Below are positions 1 through 5,683 of a DNA stretch of 5,969 nucleotides, piece by piece (within the stretch, counting starts at the first letter, position 1; the number at the start of each line of letters is the position of its first letter). The position numbers and the translations under genes are program-made. The notes below the pieces were generated by a model that ran no database searches, was not told where the DNA came from, and saw nothing but the letters and a program-made list of their open reading frames with translations. The stretch is from Methylococcales bacterium (GTDB lineage Bacteria; Pseudomonadota; Gammaproteobacteria; Methylococcales; UBA1147). The stretch spans positions 1 to 5,969 of the forward strand of contig JANXGZ010000124.1 in the NCBI GenBank assembly GCA_024958995.1, given 5' to 3'.

Positions 1-381
1 CCGGACATGCGGGTGCCGATCGCTCACGGCCTGGCCTGGCCTGATCGGTTTGAATCCGGAGCGGAACCACTCGACATGTTCGCAGTCAAAAAGCTGGATT
101 TCGAACCGGCGGACGAGAAGCGCTTCCCGTGTCTCAGGCTTGCCTACCAGGCAATCGAATCAGGAGGCTGCATGCCGGCGGTTCTGAACGCAGCCAACGA
201 AATCGCGGTTGCATCGTTTCTTGATCGTGGCATTCGCTATACTGATATCGTGACAGTGATTGATCATTGCTTGAACAACGCGTCCCGTAACGATGGTGAC
301 AGTCTTGAGCTGATTCTAGAGACGGACAGTTTGATCCGACGGATGGCGGGCGATTTCATTTCACAGCGGCTTTCAAACTAA
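1..381 (+). CDS. dxr: 1-deoxy-D-xylulose 5-phosphate reductoisomerase, C-terminal part (5' end outside window)
   Basis: This is the last 126 codons of DXP reductoisomerase, the cytoplasmic enzyme that converts DXP to 2-C-methyl-D-erythritol 4-phosphate with NADPH and a divalent metal, the committed step of the MEP isoprenoid pathway. The reading frame is open from base 1 (P-D-M-R...), so the ATG at 7 is an internal Met and not the start. Recognisable family segments are PDMRVPIAH followed by AWP near the beginning, PLD and FPCLRLAYQA around residues 27-48 of the fragment, and the conserved LNAANE at fragment residues 62-67, all typical of the region leading into the C-terminal helical domain. 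The NADPH-binding domain and the metal/substrate catalytic residues lie upstream and cannot be checked. The TAA stop at 379-381 is 3 nt before rseP, which points to one operon, as in many proteobacteria. The C-terminus is complete and undamaged. Identification is firm by recalled similarity to E. coli Dxr. Confidence 0.95.
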   Translation, partial: PDMRVPIAHGLAWPDRFESGAEPLDMFAVKKLDFEPADEKRFPCLRLAYQAIESGGCMPAVLNAANEIAVASFLDRGIRYTDIVTVIDHCLNNASRNDGDSLELILETDSLIRRMAGDFISQRLSN

Positions 382-384
382 ATC

Positions 385-1746
385 ATGGCTTCTTTTCTGC
401 ACACCCTGGTTTTCTTTGTCATTACCCTCGCGGTATTGATTGCATTTCATGAATTCGGACACTTCTGGGTTGCCCGCAGGGTCGGGGTAAAGGTCATTCG
501 TTTCTCGATCGGATTTGGGAAACCGCTCTGGCGATACCAGAAAAACAGTGCGGAAACGGAATACGTCATCGGAGCAGTTCCGCTAGGTGGTTACGTCAAG
601 ATGGTCGATGAACGCGAGGATGATGTGGCTTCGGAAGACCTGCCATACGCCTTCAACCGACAGTCGCTCAAGGCACGCACCGCCATCGTTTTGGCCGGCC
701 CCCTGTTTAATCTGTTGCTGGCGGTGGTGATTTTCTGGGGCTTGTTGGTACAGGGAGAAAGGGCATTGCGGCCCCTGTTGGGCGAAATCAGAGTCGGCAC
801 CATCGCCGAACAGGCCGGATTCTCTAGGGGGGAGGAGATTTTGGAGGTTGACGGCCGTAAGACTCCGACATGGGGTCTTGCTATGTCCTCCATCTTTTCC
901 AGAGCTGTCGACCCAGACGATATTCCGGTACGGGTTCGCACCACCGACGGGGTGTTCAGAGACAGGGTTCTAGAGATAAGCGAAGAAGATGCGATGGATC
1001 CATCGCATCTGCAGTCGCGCATCGGCTTTGAGCCGTGGGAACCCGAGTTGCCGCCAAGGATCAAGGAAGTCCGGAAAAATGGATCCGCTGCCGAGGCGGG
1101 ACTCGAAGCTGGAGATCTGGTTGTCACGGCGGATGGAGTGGACGTCGCAGGGTGGAATCAATGGGTCAGCATCGTCCAGGGAAGTCCTACAAAGACGATC
1201 AGAACGGTGGTGGACCGTGACGGCGTCCTGATGAATCTGGACATTACTCCGGCACTGGTTCAGTCGAAGAATGGCGAAATTGGGCAGATCGGAGCCACAG
1301 TACAGGTTCCGGAGGGCATGCTTGAAAATCTGACTGTGCAGTACAGCCTAGATATTATGCCGGCGCTTGGCGCAGCGATTGAAAAGGTGACTGACTTTTC
1401 GCTGTTGACAGTCAAAATGATGGGCAAGATGCTGGTTGGAAAAGCATCTATCGAAAACCTCAGCGGTCCGATCAGTATTGCCCAGTATGCCGGCGAATCG
1501 GCGACCATGGGAGTCAGTTATTTTCTCAAATTCATTGCGATCGTTAGCATCAGCCTGGGCGTTTTAAACCTGATGCCGATTCCAATACTGGACGGAGGCC
1601 ATCTTCTTTTCTTTGCGATCGAGGCGATCAAGGGCAGTCCGGTTTCCGAGACCGTACAGCTGATCGGCCAACAGTTTGGTATTCTGCTGTTGTTCTGCCT
1701 GATGGGCTTGGCGTTCTTTCTCGACATCGAACGTATTCTGATGTAA
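385..1746 (+). CDS. rseP: RseP-type inner-membrane site-2 zinc metalloprotease (regulator of sigma-E protease)
   Basis: RseP cuts transmembrane segments of substrates; in E. coli it releases the anti-sigma factor RseA after DegS cleavage to activate sigma-E, and it clears remnant signal peptides. The protein is 453 residues (E. coli about 450). TM1 carries the zinc-binding HEFGH motif at residues 22-26, the same numbering as E. coli, which fixes the ATG at 385. TM2 (about 99-121) has the family AGPxxN element ending at N109. Two periplasmic PDZ domains follow, roughly 125-205 and 222-291. TM3 (about 378-400) runs into NLMPIPILDGGH, with D403 as third zinc ligand, and TM4 lies near 428-448. 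All catalytic residues are present, so it should be active. It starts 3 nt after dxr. No good Shine-Dalgarno is visible, so translation is probably coupled to dxr. bamA, the usual next gene, is absent downstream. A perfect palindrome lies within the gene at 987-1010. Confidence 0.96.
   Translation: MASFLHTLVFFVITLAVLIAFHEFGHFWVARRVGVKVIRFSIGFGKPLWRYQKNSAETEYVIGAVPLGGYVKMVDEREDDVASEDLPYAFNRQSLKARTAIVLAGPLFNLLLAVVIFWGLLVQGERALRPLLGEIRVGTIAEQAGFSRGEEILEVDGRKTPTWGLAMSSIFSRAVDPDDIPVRVRTTDGVFRDRVLEISEEDAMDPSHLQSRIGFEPWEPELPPRIKEVRKNGSAAEAGLEAGDLVVTADGVDVAGWNQWVSIVQGSPTKTIRTVVDRDGVLMNLDITPALVQSKNGEIGQIGATVQVPEGMLENLTVQYSLDIMPALGAAIEKVTDFSLLTVKMMGKMLVGKASIENLSGPISIAQYAGESATMGVSYFLKFIAIVSISLGVLNLMPIPILDGGHLLFFAIEAIKGSPVSETVQLIGQQFGILLLFCLMGLAFFLDIERILM
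987..1010. repeat. Perfect 24-bp palindrome inside rseP
   Basis: The half-site AGATGCGATGGA (987-998) is followed directly by its exact reverse complement (999-1010), with no spacer. All twelve base pairs match; the next outward pair (986/1011) does not. It contains a central BamHI/GATC sequence and encodes residues about 201-209 of RseP (E-D-A-M-D-P-S-H-L), between the two PDZ domains where protein constraint is usually low. In RNA it could form a hairpin of about 10 bp with a small loop; in DNA it could bind a dimeric protein. No function is known to me. The existence of the palindrome is certain; any role is inference. Confidence 0.97.
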
Positions 1747-1751
1747 CTGTT

Positions 1752-1767
1752 CGGAGAGTTTTCTCCG
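1752..1767 (+). other. Short hairpin in the rseP-dsbC gap (not a clear terminator)
   Basis: The arms CGGAGA (1752-1757) and TCTCCG (1762-1767) are perfect complements around a GTTT loop, 5 nt after the rseP stop codon. No run of T follows (GCTTCAACC comes next), so it does not meet the intrinsic-terminator pattern. It might weakly attenuate read-through into dsbC or protect the 3' end of the upstream message. The remaining 55-nt gap shows no convincing promoter, so dsbC may be the last gene of the dxr-rseP transcript. Confidence 0.4.
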
Positions 1768-1801
1768 GCTTCAACCGCCCTATTATCAATTCAGAGATCC
1801 T

Positions 1802-2539
1802 ATGAATATCTTCAGGCTCCTTGCTCTTCTATCTTGTTTGTTTGGTTCTTCCAGCTCAATGGGCGAGGTGGCGACCGACGCCATTCGGAATTCCCTGGCC
1901 GCGTCGATGCCTGGATTTAAGGTTGACCAAATTTCAGAGTCTCCGGTCAAGGGCCTTTACGAAGTCGTGGTTGGCCCCAACCTGTTCTACATATCCGAAG
2001 ACGGCAGGTACCTCTTTTCGGGCAACCTGTTTGACCTGCAGGAGAAATCCGGTAACAGGGACCTGACCGAAGCCAAGATGCAGGCGGCTCGGGCAAAGGC
2101 AGTTCTGGCTGTTGGAACCGAAGTCATTAAGTTCACTGCAGGCGAGGAAAAACACGTTGTATCCGTGTTTACTGATATTGACTGCGGCTACTGCAGGAAG
2201 CTTCATTCGGAGATCGACGAATACATGAAGCGAGGCATCAGCATTCGTTACCTGTTTTTCCCCCGGGCAGGAAAGGACACCGAGTCTTATAGAAAAGCGG
2301 TCTCTGTTTGGTGCTCGGAGGATCGGCAGGCAGCCCTGACCCAGGCCAAGCGAGGTAACATCCCAGATTCGAGGGAATGCCCCAACCCGGTGGATCAGCA
2401 CATGGAACTGGCTGGTTCCCTGCAGATTCGCGGAACACCGATGATTGTTACTGCCGGCGGGGTGGTCATGCCGGGCTACGTATCGGCCGAGGATCTGGTC
2501 GGCGTTCTCGAGCGAAGTGAGAAAGGGTCAAAGGAGTAA
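1802..2539 (+). CDS. dsbC: Periplasmic thiol:disulfide interchange protein DsbC (disulfide isomerase)
   Basis: DsbC is a V-shaped periplasmic homodimer that corrects wrong disulfides and is kept reduced by the inner-membrane protein DsbD. The 245-residue product starts with a short n-region (MNIFR), a hydrophobic stretch and a small-residue region (GSSSSMG), consistent with a Sec signal peptide cut around residues 19-23. Residues about 24-90 match the DsbC dimerisation domain (FYISEDGRYLFSG...LFDL). The thioredoxin-like domain follows (about 105-240), with active site C128-G-Y-C131 in FTDIDCGYC, cis-proline motif GTP at 211-213, and a second cysteine pair C171/C193. Their 22-residue spacing equals that of the structural disulfide C141-C163 in E. 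coli DsbC. No other in-frame start codon exists between the upstream in-frame stop (1739) and 1802; a weak AGAG lies about 5 nt before the ATG. The length is near the family norm (E. coli precursor 236). Its 3' end overlaps mutS on the other strand by 12 bp. DsbG is a less likely alternative, given the CGYC site and second cysteine pair. Confidence 0.93.
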   Translation: MNIFRLLALLSCLFGSSSSMGEVATDAIRNSLAASMPGFKVDQISESPVKGLYEVVVGPNLFYISEDGRYLFSGNLFDLQEKSGNRDLTEAKMQAARAKAVLAVGTEVIKFTAGEEKHVVSVFTDIDCGYCRKLHSEIDEYMKRGISIRYLFFPRAGKDTESYRKAVSVWCSEDRQAALTQAKRGNIPDSRECPNPVDQHMELAGSLQIRGTPMIVTAGGVVMPGYVSAEDLVGVLERSEKGSKE

Positions 2540-5083
2540 TTTAAGCCGGTACAGTAGGTCAAGCGCTTGCCGGGGGGACAGATCGTCGGGAATGGTTTGT
2601 TCCAGGAGTTCAATGACCGGGTGTGGTTCCGGCGCGGTAAAAAGATCGAGCTGATGCATGTCTGCTTCGCCATGCTGTTCGCGAACCGCCTTCTCTTCAA
2701 GTGCTCGAAGCCTGGTTTTTGCCATTGCGATGACCGATGAGGGGACACCGGCGAGAGCAGCGACCTGAAGTCCGTAGCTCTGGTTGGCTGGCCCTTCCTT
2801 GAGCGAGTGAAGGAAAACAATCGAATCGCCGTGTTCTACGGCATCCAGGTGGACATTGTGAATTCCGCTATCCTGTTCCGCCAGAGCCGTCAGTTCGAAA
2901 TAGTGGGTTGCGAAAAGCGTAAAGGCCCTGACTTCTCGGGCGAGGAAATCTGCACTTGCCCATGCCAGTGACATGCCGTCAAATGTGCTGGTTCCCCGTC
3001 CGATTTCATCCATCAGGATTAGACTGTTCGCAGTTGCGTTGTGCAGGATGGTCGCTGTTTCGGACATCTCTACCATGAAGGTGGAACGTCCGGTTGCGAT
3101 GTCATCCGAGGCGCCGATGCGGGTGAAGATCCGGTCGACAGGCCCGATTTCTGCGCTTTTGGCCGGCACGAAACTTCCGATGTGGGCTAGCAGGACAATC
3201 AATGCGGCCTGGCGCATGTAGGTGGACTTTCCGCCCATGTTGGGTCCGGTAATTACCAGGATTCTTCGTTCTTCGGACAACAACAGATCGTTCGGCACAA
3301 ACGGAAGCTCTGAAGTCTGCGCGATCACAGGATGGTATCCCTCGATAATCCGGATACCCGGTTCTGTTAAAAGCCGGGGACGAATCCATTCCATCGTTTC
3401 GGCGGTTTCGGCTAGGCCGGATAAGCAGTCTAGTTCGGCGATTCTTGCCGCTGTCTTCTGCAGCCGAGTGACCCAAGTGGCAAGTTCATTAAGCAGTTCG
3501 GTATAGAGAACCTTTTCATGCGCCAATGATTTCCCCCGGGCGCTGAGGACCTTGTTTTCGAACGATTTAAGTTCGTCGGTAATGTAACGCTCAACACTCT
3601 TGAGTGTCTGCTTGCGTGTGTAGGAAGCCGGTATTCTATCCGACTGTGAACGCGGCACCTCAATGTAGTAGCCGTGGACCCGGTTGTAGTTGACCTTCAG
3701 GTTCGTGATCCCGGTGGCTTTACGCTCCGCCAACTCCATATTGAGAAGGTATTGGTCGGCGTTGCGGCTGATATCCCGCAGTTCATCCAGTTCCGAATCG
3801 TACCCTTCCGCGATCACACCGCCATCACGAATCAGCACCGGAGGGTCTTCGATGATCGACCGTCGGAGAAGGTCGACCAGCTCTGGCTGCGGAGCAAGTT
3901 CGGCACCTATCTGGTTAAACAATCCGGATTCGAGTCCGGAAAGGGATGATCCGAGGTCCGGCAGTACTCCCATCGAATTTCTCAGTACATGGAGATCGCG
4001 GGGACGTGCAGACCGTAGAGCAATACGGCTGCCGATTCGCTCAATATCGCCAGTTTTTCGAAGCAGGTCCTGCAACGACGGGCGGACGCCCGATGCGAGG
4101 ACCGCCTCTATGGCGTCATAACGGTCACTCAGGCTTTTTCGGTCTCGAATCGGGCGGTTAATCCAGCGCCGGAGCCTCCGGCCGCCCATGGCGGTAACGG
4201 TTCGGTCGATGACACCCAGAAGGCTGAAGCCCGCATTCCCCGATGGATGACTGTCGAGCTCGAGGTTACGGCGGCTGGCAGCGTCGATCATGATACAGTC
4301 ACTGGACTGTTCGACCCGGATTCCCTGAATGTGCGGGAGCGGACCCTGGTGCGTATCCTGGACATACTGCAACAGGGCTCCTGCAGCTCCAATGGCGGCG
4401 TGCATGGATTCACAGCCATAGCCGCGCAGGTCACGCGTTCCGAATTGCCGGGCGAGGGTTTCCGATGCGGATTCGGCGTCGAAGTGCCACGAAGGCCTGC
4501 GCGCCAGCCCGTTCAGCTGAGGAAATGCGGATTCGCTTTCGTCGACCAGTGTTTCCACGGGCTTGAGTCGTTCCAGTTCGGCCTGAACCTGCTCCCAGTT
4601 GTCACACTCCTGCAGCGAAAACCGTCCGCCCGAAAGGTCGAGGCTGGCGATTCCGTAACGGCCTAAGAGGCTGTTGACTGCGACCAGAACGTTGTCTTTC
4701 CGATCATCGAGCAGGCTCTCGTCGGTGACCGTTCCCGGAGTCACAATGCGTACGACTTTTCTTTCGACAGGGCCCTTGCTGGTTGCTGGGTCGCCGATTT
4801 GTTCGCAGATTGCTACCGATTGCCCCAGCTTCAGCAGTCGGGACAGGTAGTTATCTGCCGCGTGGTAAGGGATTCCCGCCATGGGGATCGGATTGCCCGC
4901 AGACGTGCCGCGGCTAGTCAATGTAAGGTTGAGCAGATTCGATGCGCTCCGGGCGTCGTCGAAGAAAAGTTCGTAGAAATCACCCATCCGGTAGAAAAGA
5001 AGACGATCTGTGTGTTCTGCCTTGATGTTCAGGTACTGGCGCATCATGGGAGTATAGGGGCCAGTGTTCGATGGTTTGCTCAT
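2528..5083 (-). CDS. mutS: DNA mismatch repair protein MutS
   Basis: MutS recognises base mismatches and small loops, then uses ATP to form a sliding clamp that recruits MutL. The 851-residue length fits MutS1 (E. coli 853). Domain I carries the mismatch-reading GDFYELF with F36 and E38, identical in number to E. coli, which supports the ATG at 5081-5083. Connector, lever and clamp domains follow (about 125-560). The ATPase domain has Walker A GPNMGGKST at 613-621 (K619), Walker B LMDEIGRG with D692-E693, the STFDGMSLAWA signature and the H727 switch in FATHYFEL. Near the C-terminus QLDLF (811-815) is a canonical beta-clamp-binding pentapeptide. D833 and R838 correspond to the D835/R840 tetramerisation pair of E. 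coli (recalled), within the final SPRQAL...YRLK helix. TAGG about 6 nt upstream is a plausible Shine-Dalgarno. The gene is convergent with dsbC (12-bp overlap) and divergent from pncC. It appears intact. Confidence 0.98.
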   Translation of the reverse strand: MSKPSNTGPYTPMMRQYLNIKAEHTDRLLFYRMGDFYELFFDDARSASNLLNLTLTSRGTSAGNPIPMAGIPYHAADNYLSRLLKLGQSVAICEQIGDPATSKGPVERKVVRIVTPGTVTDESLLDDRKDNVLVAVNSLLGRYGIASLDLSGGRFSLQECDNWEQVQAELERLKPVETLVDESESAFPQLNGLARRPSWHFDAESASETLARQFGTRDLRGYGCESMHAAIGAAGALLQYVQDTHQGPLPHIQGIRVEQSSDCIMIDAASRRNLELDSHPSGNAGFSLLGVIDRTVTAMGGRRLRRWINRPIRDRKSLSDRYDAIEAVLASGVRPSLQDLLRKTGDIERIGSRIALRSARPRDLHVLRNSMGVLPDLGSSLSGLESGLFNQIGAELAPQPELVDLLRRSIIEDPPVLIRDGGVIAEGYDSELDELRDISRNADQYLLNMELAERKATGITNLKVNYNRVHGYYIEVPRSQSDRIPASYTRKQTLKSVERYITDELKSFENKVLSARGKSLAHEKVLYTELLNELATWVTRLQKTAARIAELDCLSGLAETAETMEWIRPRLLTEPGIRIIEGYHPVIAQTSELPFVPNDLLLSEERRILVITGPNMGGKSTYMRQAALIVLLAHIGSFVPAKSAEIGPVDRIFTRIGASDDIATGRSTFMVEMSETATILHNATANSLILMDEIGRGTSTFDGMSLAWASADFLAREVRAFTLFATHYFELTALAEQDSGIHNVHLDAVEHGDSIVFLHSLKEGPANQSYGLQVAALAGVPSSVIAMAKTRLRALEEKAVREQHGEADMHQLDLFTAPEPHPVIELLEQTIPDDLSPRQALDLLYRLKLLL

Positions 5084-5089
5084 CCGGAA

Positions 5090-5092
5090 CCT
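5090..5092 (-). promoter_or_regulatory. Shine-Dalgarno core of mutS
   Basis: On the minus strand TTTAGG ends 6 nt before the mutS ATG; the AGG core is complementary to the 16S rRNA tail. It supports 5083 as the start, as does the agreement of F36/E38 numbering with E. coli MutS. Confidence 0.55.
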
Positions 5093-5094
5093 AA

Positions 5095-5117
5095 ACAGAA
5101 ACTAGAATTTATTCTGT
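5095..5117. repeat. Inverted repeat in the mutS/pncC divergent intergenic region
   Basis: ACAGAA (5095-5100) and TTCTGT (5112-5117) are exact inverted copies separated by 11 AT-rich bases, which themselves contain most of a smaller dyad (AGAAT-TT-ATTCT, 5105-5116 area). It lies in the 108-nt region between two divergent genes, the usual place for an operator or overlapping promoters. It is not a LexA box of the CTGT-N8-ACAG type. The repeat is visible; any protein binding is speculation, and 6-bp arms can arise by chance. Confidence 0.35.
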
Positions 5118-5134
5118 GCAAGGGGTTGTGTAAT
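5106..5134 (-). promoter_or_regulatory. Weak candidate sigma-70 promoter for mutS
   Basis: Read on the minus strand, ATTACA (5134-5129) and TAAATT (5111-5106) are separated by exactly 17 nt. Each matches four of six positions of the -35 and -10 consensus. A start about 7 nt further would leave a leader of roughly 15-20 nt before the mutS ATG, enough for its Shine-Dalgarno. The match is poor and the region AT-rich, so this is tentative. I could not find an equally spaced plus-strand pair for pncC; TAGAAT (5103-5108) resembles a -10 element but has no -35 at proper distance. Confidence 0.22.
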
Positions 5135-5180
5135 GATAGGAATTTTTCAACCGGCGTTCGGGCAAGAAAGGACTCCGGAC

Positions 5181-5186
5181 AGGTGA
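5181..5186 (+). promoter_or_regulatory. Shine-Dalgarno of pncC, deciding its start
   Basis: AGGTGA, a strong match to the anti-Shine-Dalgarno complement, sits 5 nt before the ATG at 5192. The in-frame GTG at 5183 lies inside this motif and lacks its own ribosome site. The reading frame is open much further upstream (to about 4799), but that stretch lies over the conserved N-terminus of mutS, so the ATG at 5192 is chosen. Confidence 0.7.
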
Positions 5187-5191
5187 AGGGC

Positions 5192-5683
5192 ATGGGCCAG
5201 GATTCATTATATTCGCTCTCGAAAAAAATCGGCAGGCTTCTTGTGGAAAAGGGTGCCCTGATGGCGGCGGCTGAGTCGTGTACAGGCGGTTGGATCGCCA
5301 AGGTCATGACCGATGTTCCGGGAAGTTCGGATTGGTTTGATTGCGGATTCGTAACCTATAGCAACCAATCGAAGTCGGCATTGCTTGGTGTTTCCGATGC
5401 CATTCTTAAACGTTACGGGGCAGTCAGTGAAGAAGTCGTTCGAGCGATGGTTTCTGGTGCGCTTGCCGCGAGCAATGCACAGGTGGCTGTTGCGGTCAGC
5501 GGGATTGCAGGGCCCGCAGGAGGAACCAAGGAGAAACCTGTTGGTACGGTCTGGTTTGCCTGGGAACGGTCGGGGTTCCCGTGTGTCAGCGCGAAGCACA
5601 GCCTGTTCGGAGATCGGGAAAGCGTTCGCCGCAAGGCGGTCATGATTGCTCTGCAAGGAATTCAGGCAGTTTATGGAGCCTGA
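5192..5683 (+). CDS. pncC: Nicotinamide-nucleotide amidohydrolase PncC (stand-alone CinA C-terminal domain)
   Basis: PncC hydrolyses nicotinamide mononucleotide (NMN) to nicotinate mononucleotide and ammonia, returning it to NAD synthesis. In bacteria much NMN comes from the NAD-dependent DNA ligase LigA. The 163-residue product is one CinA C-terminal domain, the same size as E. coli PncC (about 165), with no N-terminal competence-damage (MoaB-like) domain. Motifs in order are AESCTGG (27-33) with the probable catalytic S29, FVTYSNQSK (53-61) with Y56 and K61, GAVSEEVV (76-83), SGIAGPAGG (103-111), EKPVGTVWFA (114-123) and GDRESVRRKA near the end. All are typical of active NMN deamidases. The start is set by AGGTGA 5 nt upstream of the ATG. 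The gene is divergent from mutS, and its stop lies inside thpR, so the two are probably co-transcribed. In several gammaproteobacteria this gene sits between mutS and recA, and the layout here fits that pattern. It is often labelled cinA or ygaD. Confidence 0.94.
   Translation: MGQDSLYSLSKKIGRLLVEKGALMAAAESCTGGWIAKVMTDVPGSSDWFDCGFVTYSNQSKSALLGVSDAILKRYGAVSEEVVRAMVSGALAASNAQVAVAVSGIAGPAGGTKEKPVGTVWFAWERSGFPCVSAKHSLFGDRESVRRKAVMIALQGIQAVYGA

Noticed and set aside
140..154. Small hairpin TTGCCT-ACC-AGGCAA in dxr
   Set aside because: Six base pairs inside conserved coding sequence, expected by chance in a window of this length; no nearby regulatory context.
591..1127. 178-codon minus-strand open frame over rseP
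   Set aside because: The serine/arginine-rich translation is that of a complementary shadow frame; rseP on the other strand has every catalytic and domain feature.
1802..1873. Possible lipobox (LLSC, Cys12) making DsbC a lipoprotein
   Set aside because: Cys12 is too close to the N-terminus for a normal lipoprotein signal, the hydrophobic core before it is only about six residues, and a usual Sec cleavage region follows further on.
1934..2401. 155-codon minus-strand open frame over dsbC
   Set aside because: It lies opposite the conserved DsbC active-site coding region, has no ribosome site or family motif, and is best explained as a shadow of dsbC codon use.
2560..2569. 10-bp palindrome CAAGCGCTTG near the mutS 3' end
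   Set aside because: It encodes the conserved Q-A-L of the MutS C-terminal helix, is short enough to occur by chance, and has no T-run to act as a terminator.
3690..4666. Long plus-strand open frames over mutS (139-143 codons)
   Set aside because: They are antisense to a fully conserved mutS, have low-complexity arginine- and serine-rich translations typical of shadow frames, and match no family I recognise.
5103..5118. LexA (SOS) box or TATAAT-like promoter for pncC
   Set aside because: CTGT at 5114-5117 has no ACAG eight bases later, and TAGAAT at 5103-5108 has no -35 element at 16-18 nt.
4799..5191. In-frame upstream extension of pncC giving a 294-residue protein
   Set aside because: The extension lies antisense to the conserved MutS N-terminus (including F36/E38), shows no CinA N-terminal domain features, and the strong AGGTGA 5 nt before the ATG at 5192 marks the real start.
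5562..5580. GGGAAC/GTTCCC stem within pncC
   Set aside because: A 6-bp stem with 7-nt loop in coding sequence, followed by no T-tract; not distinguishable from chance.
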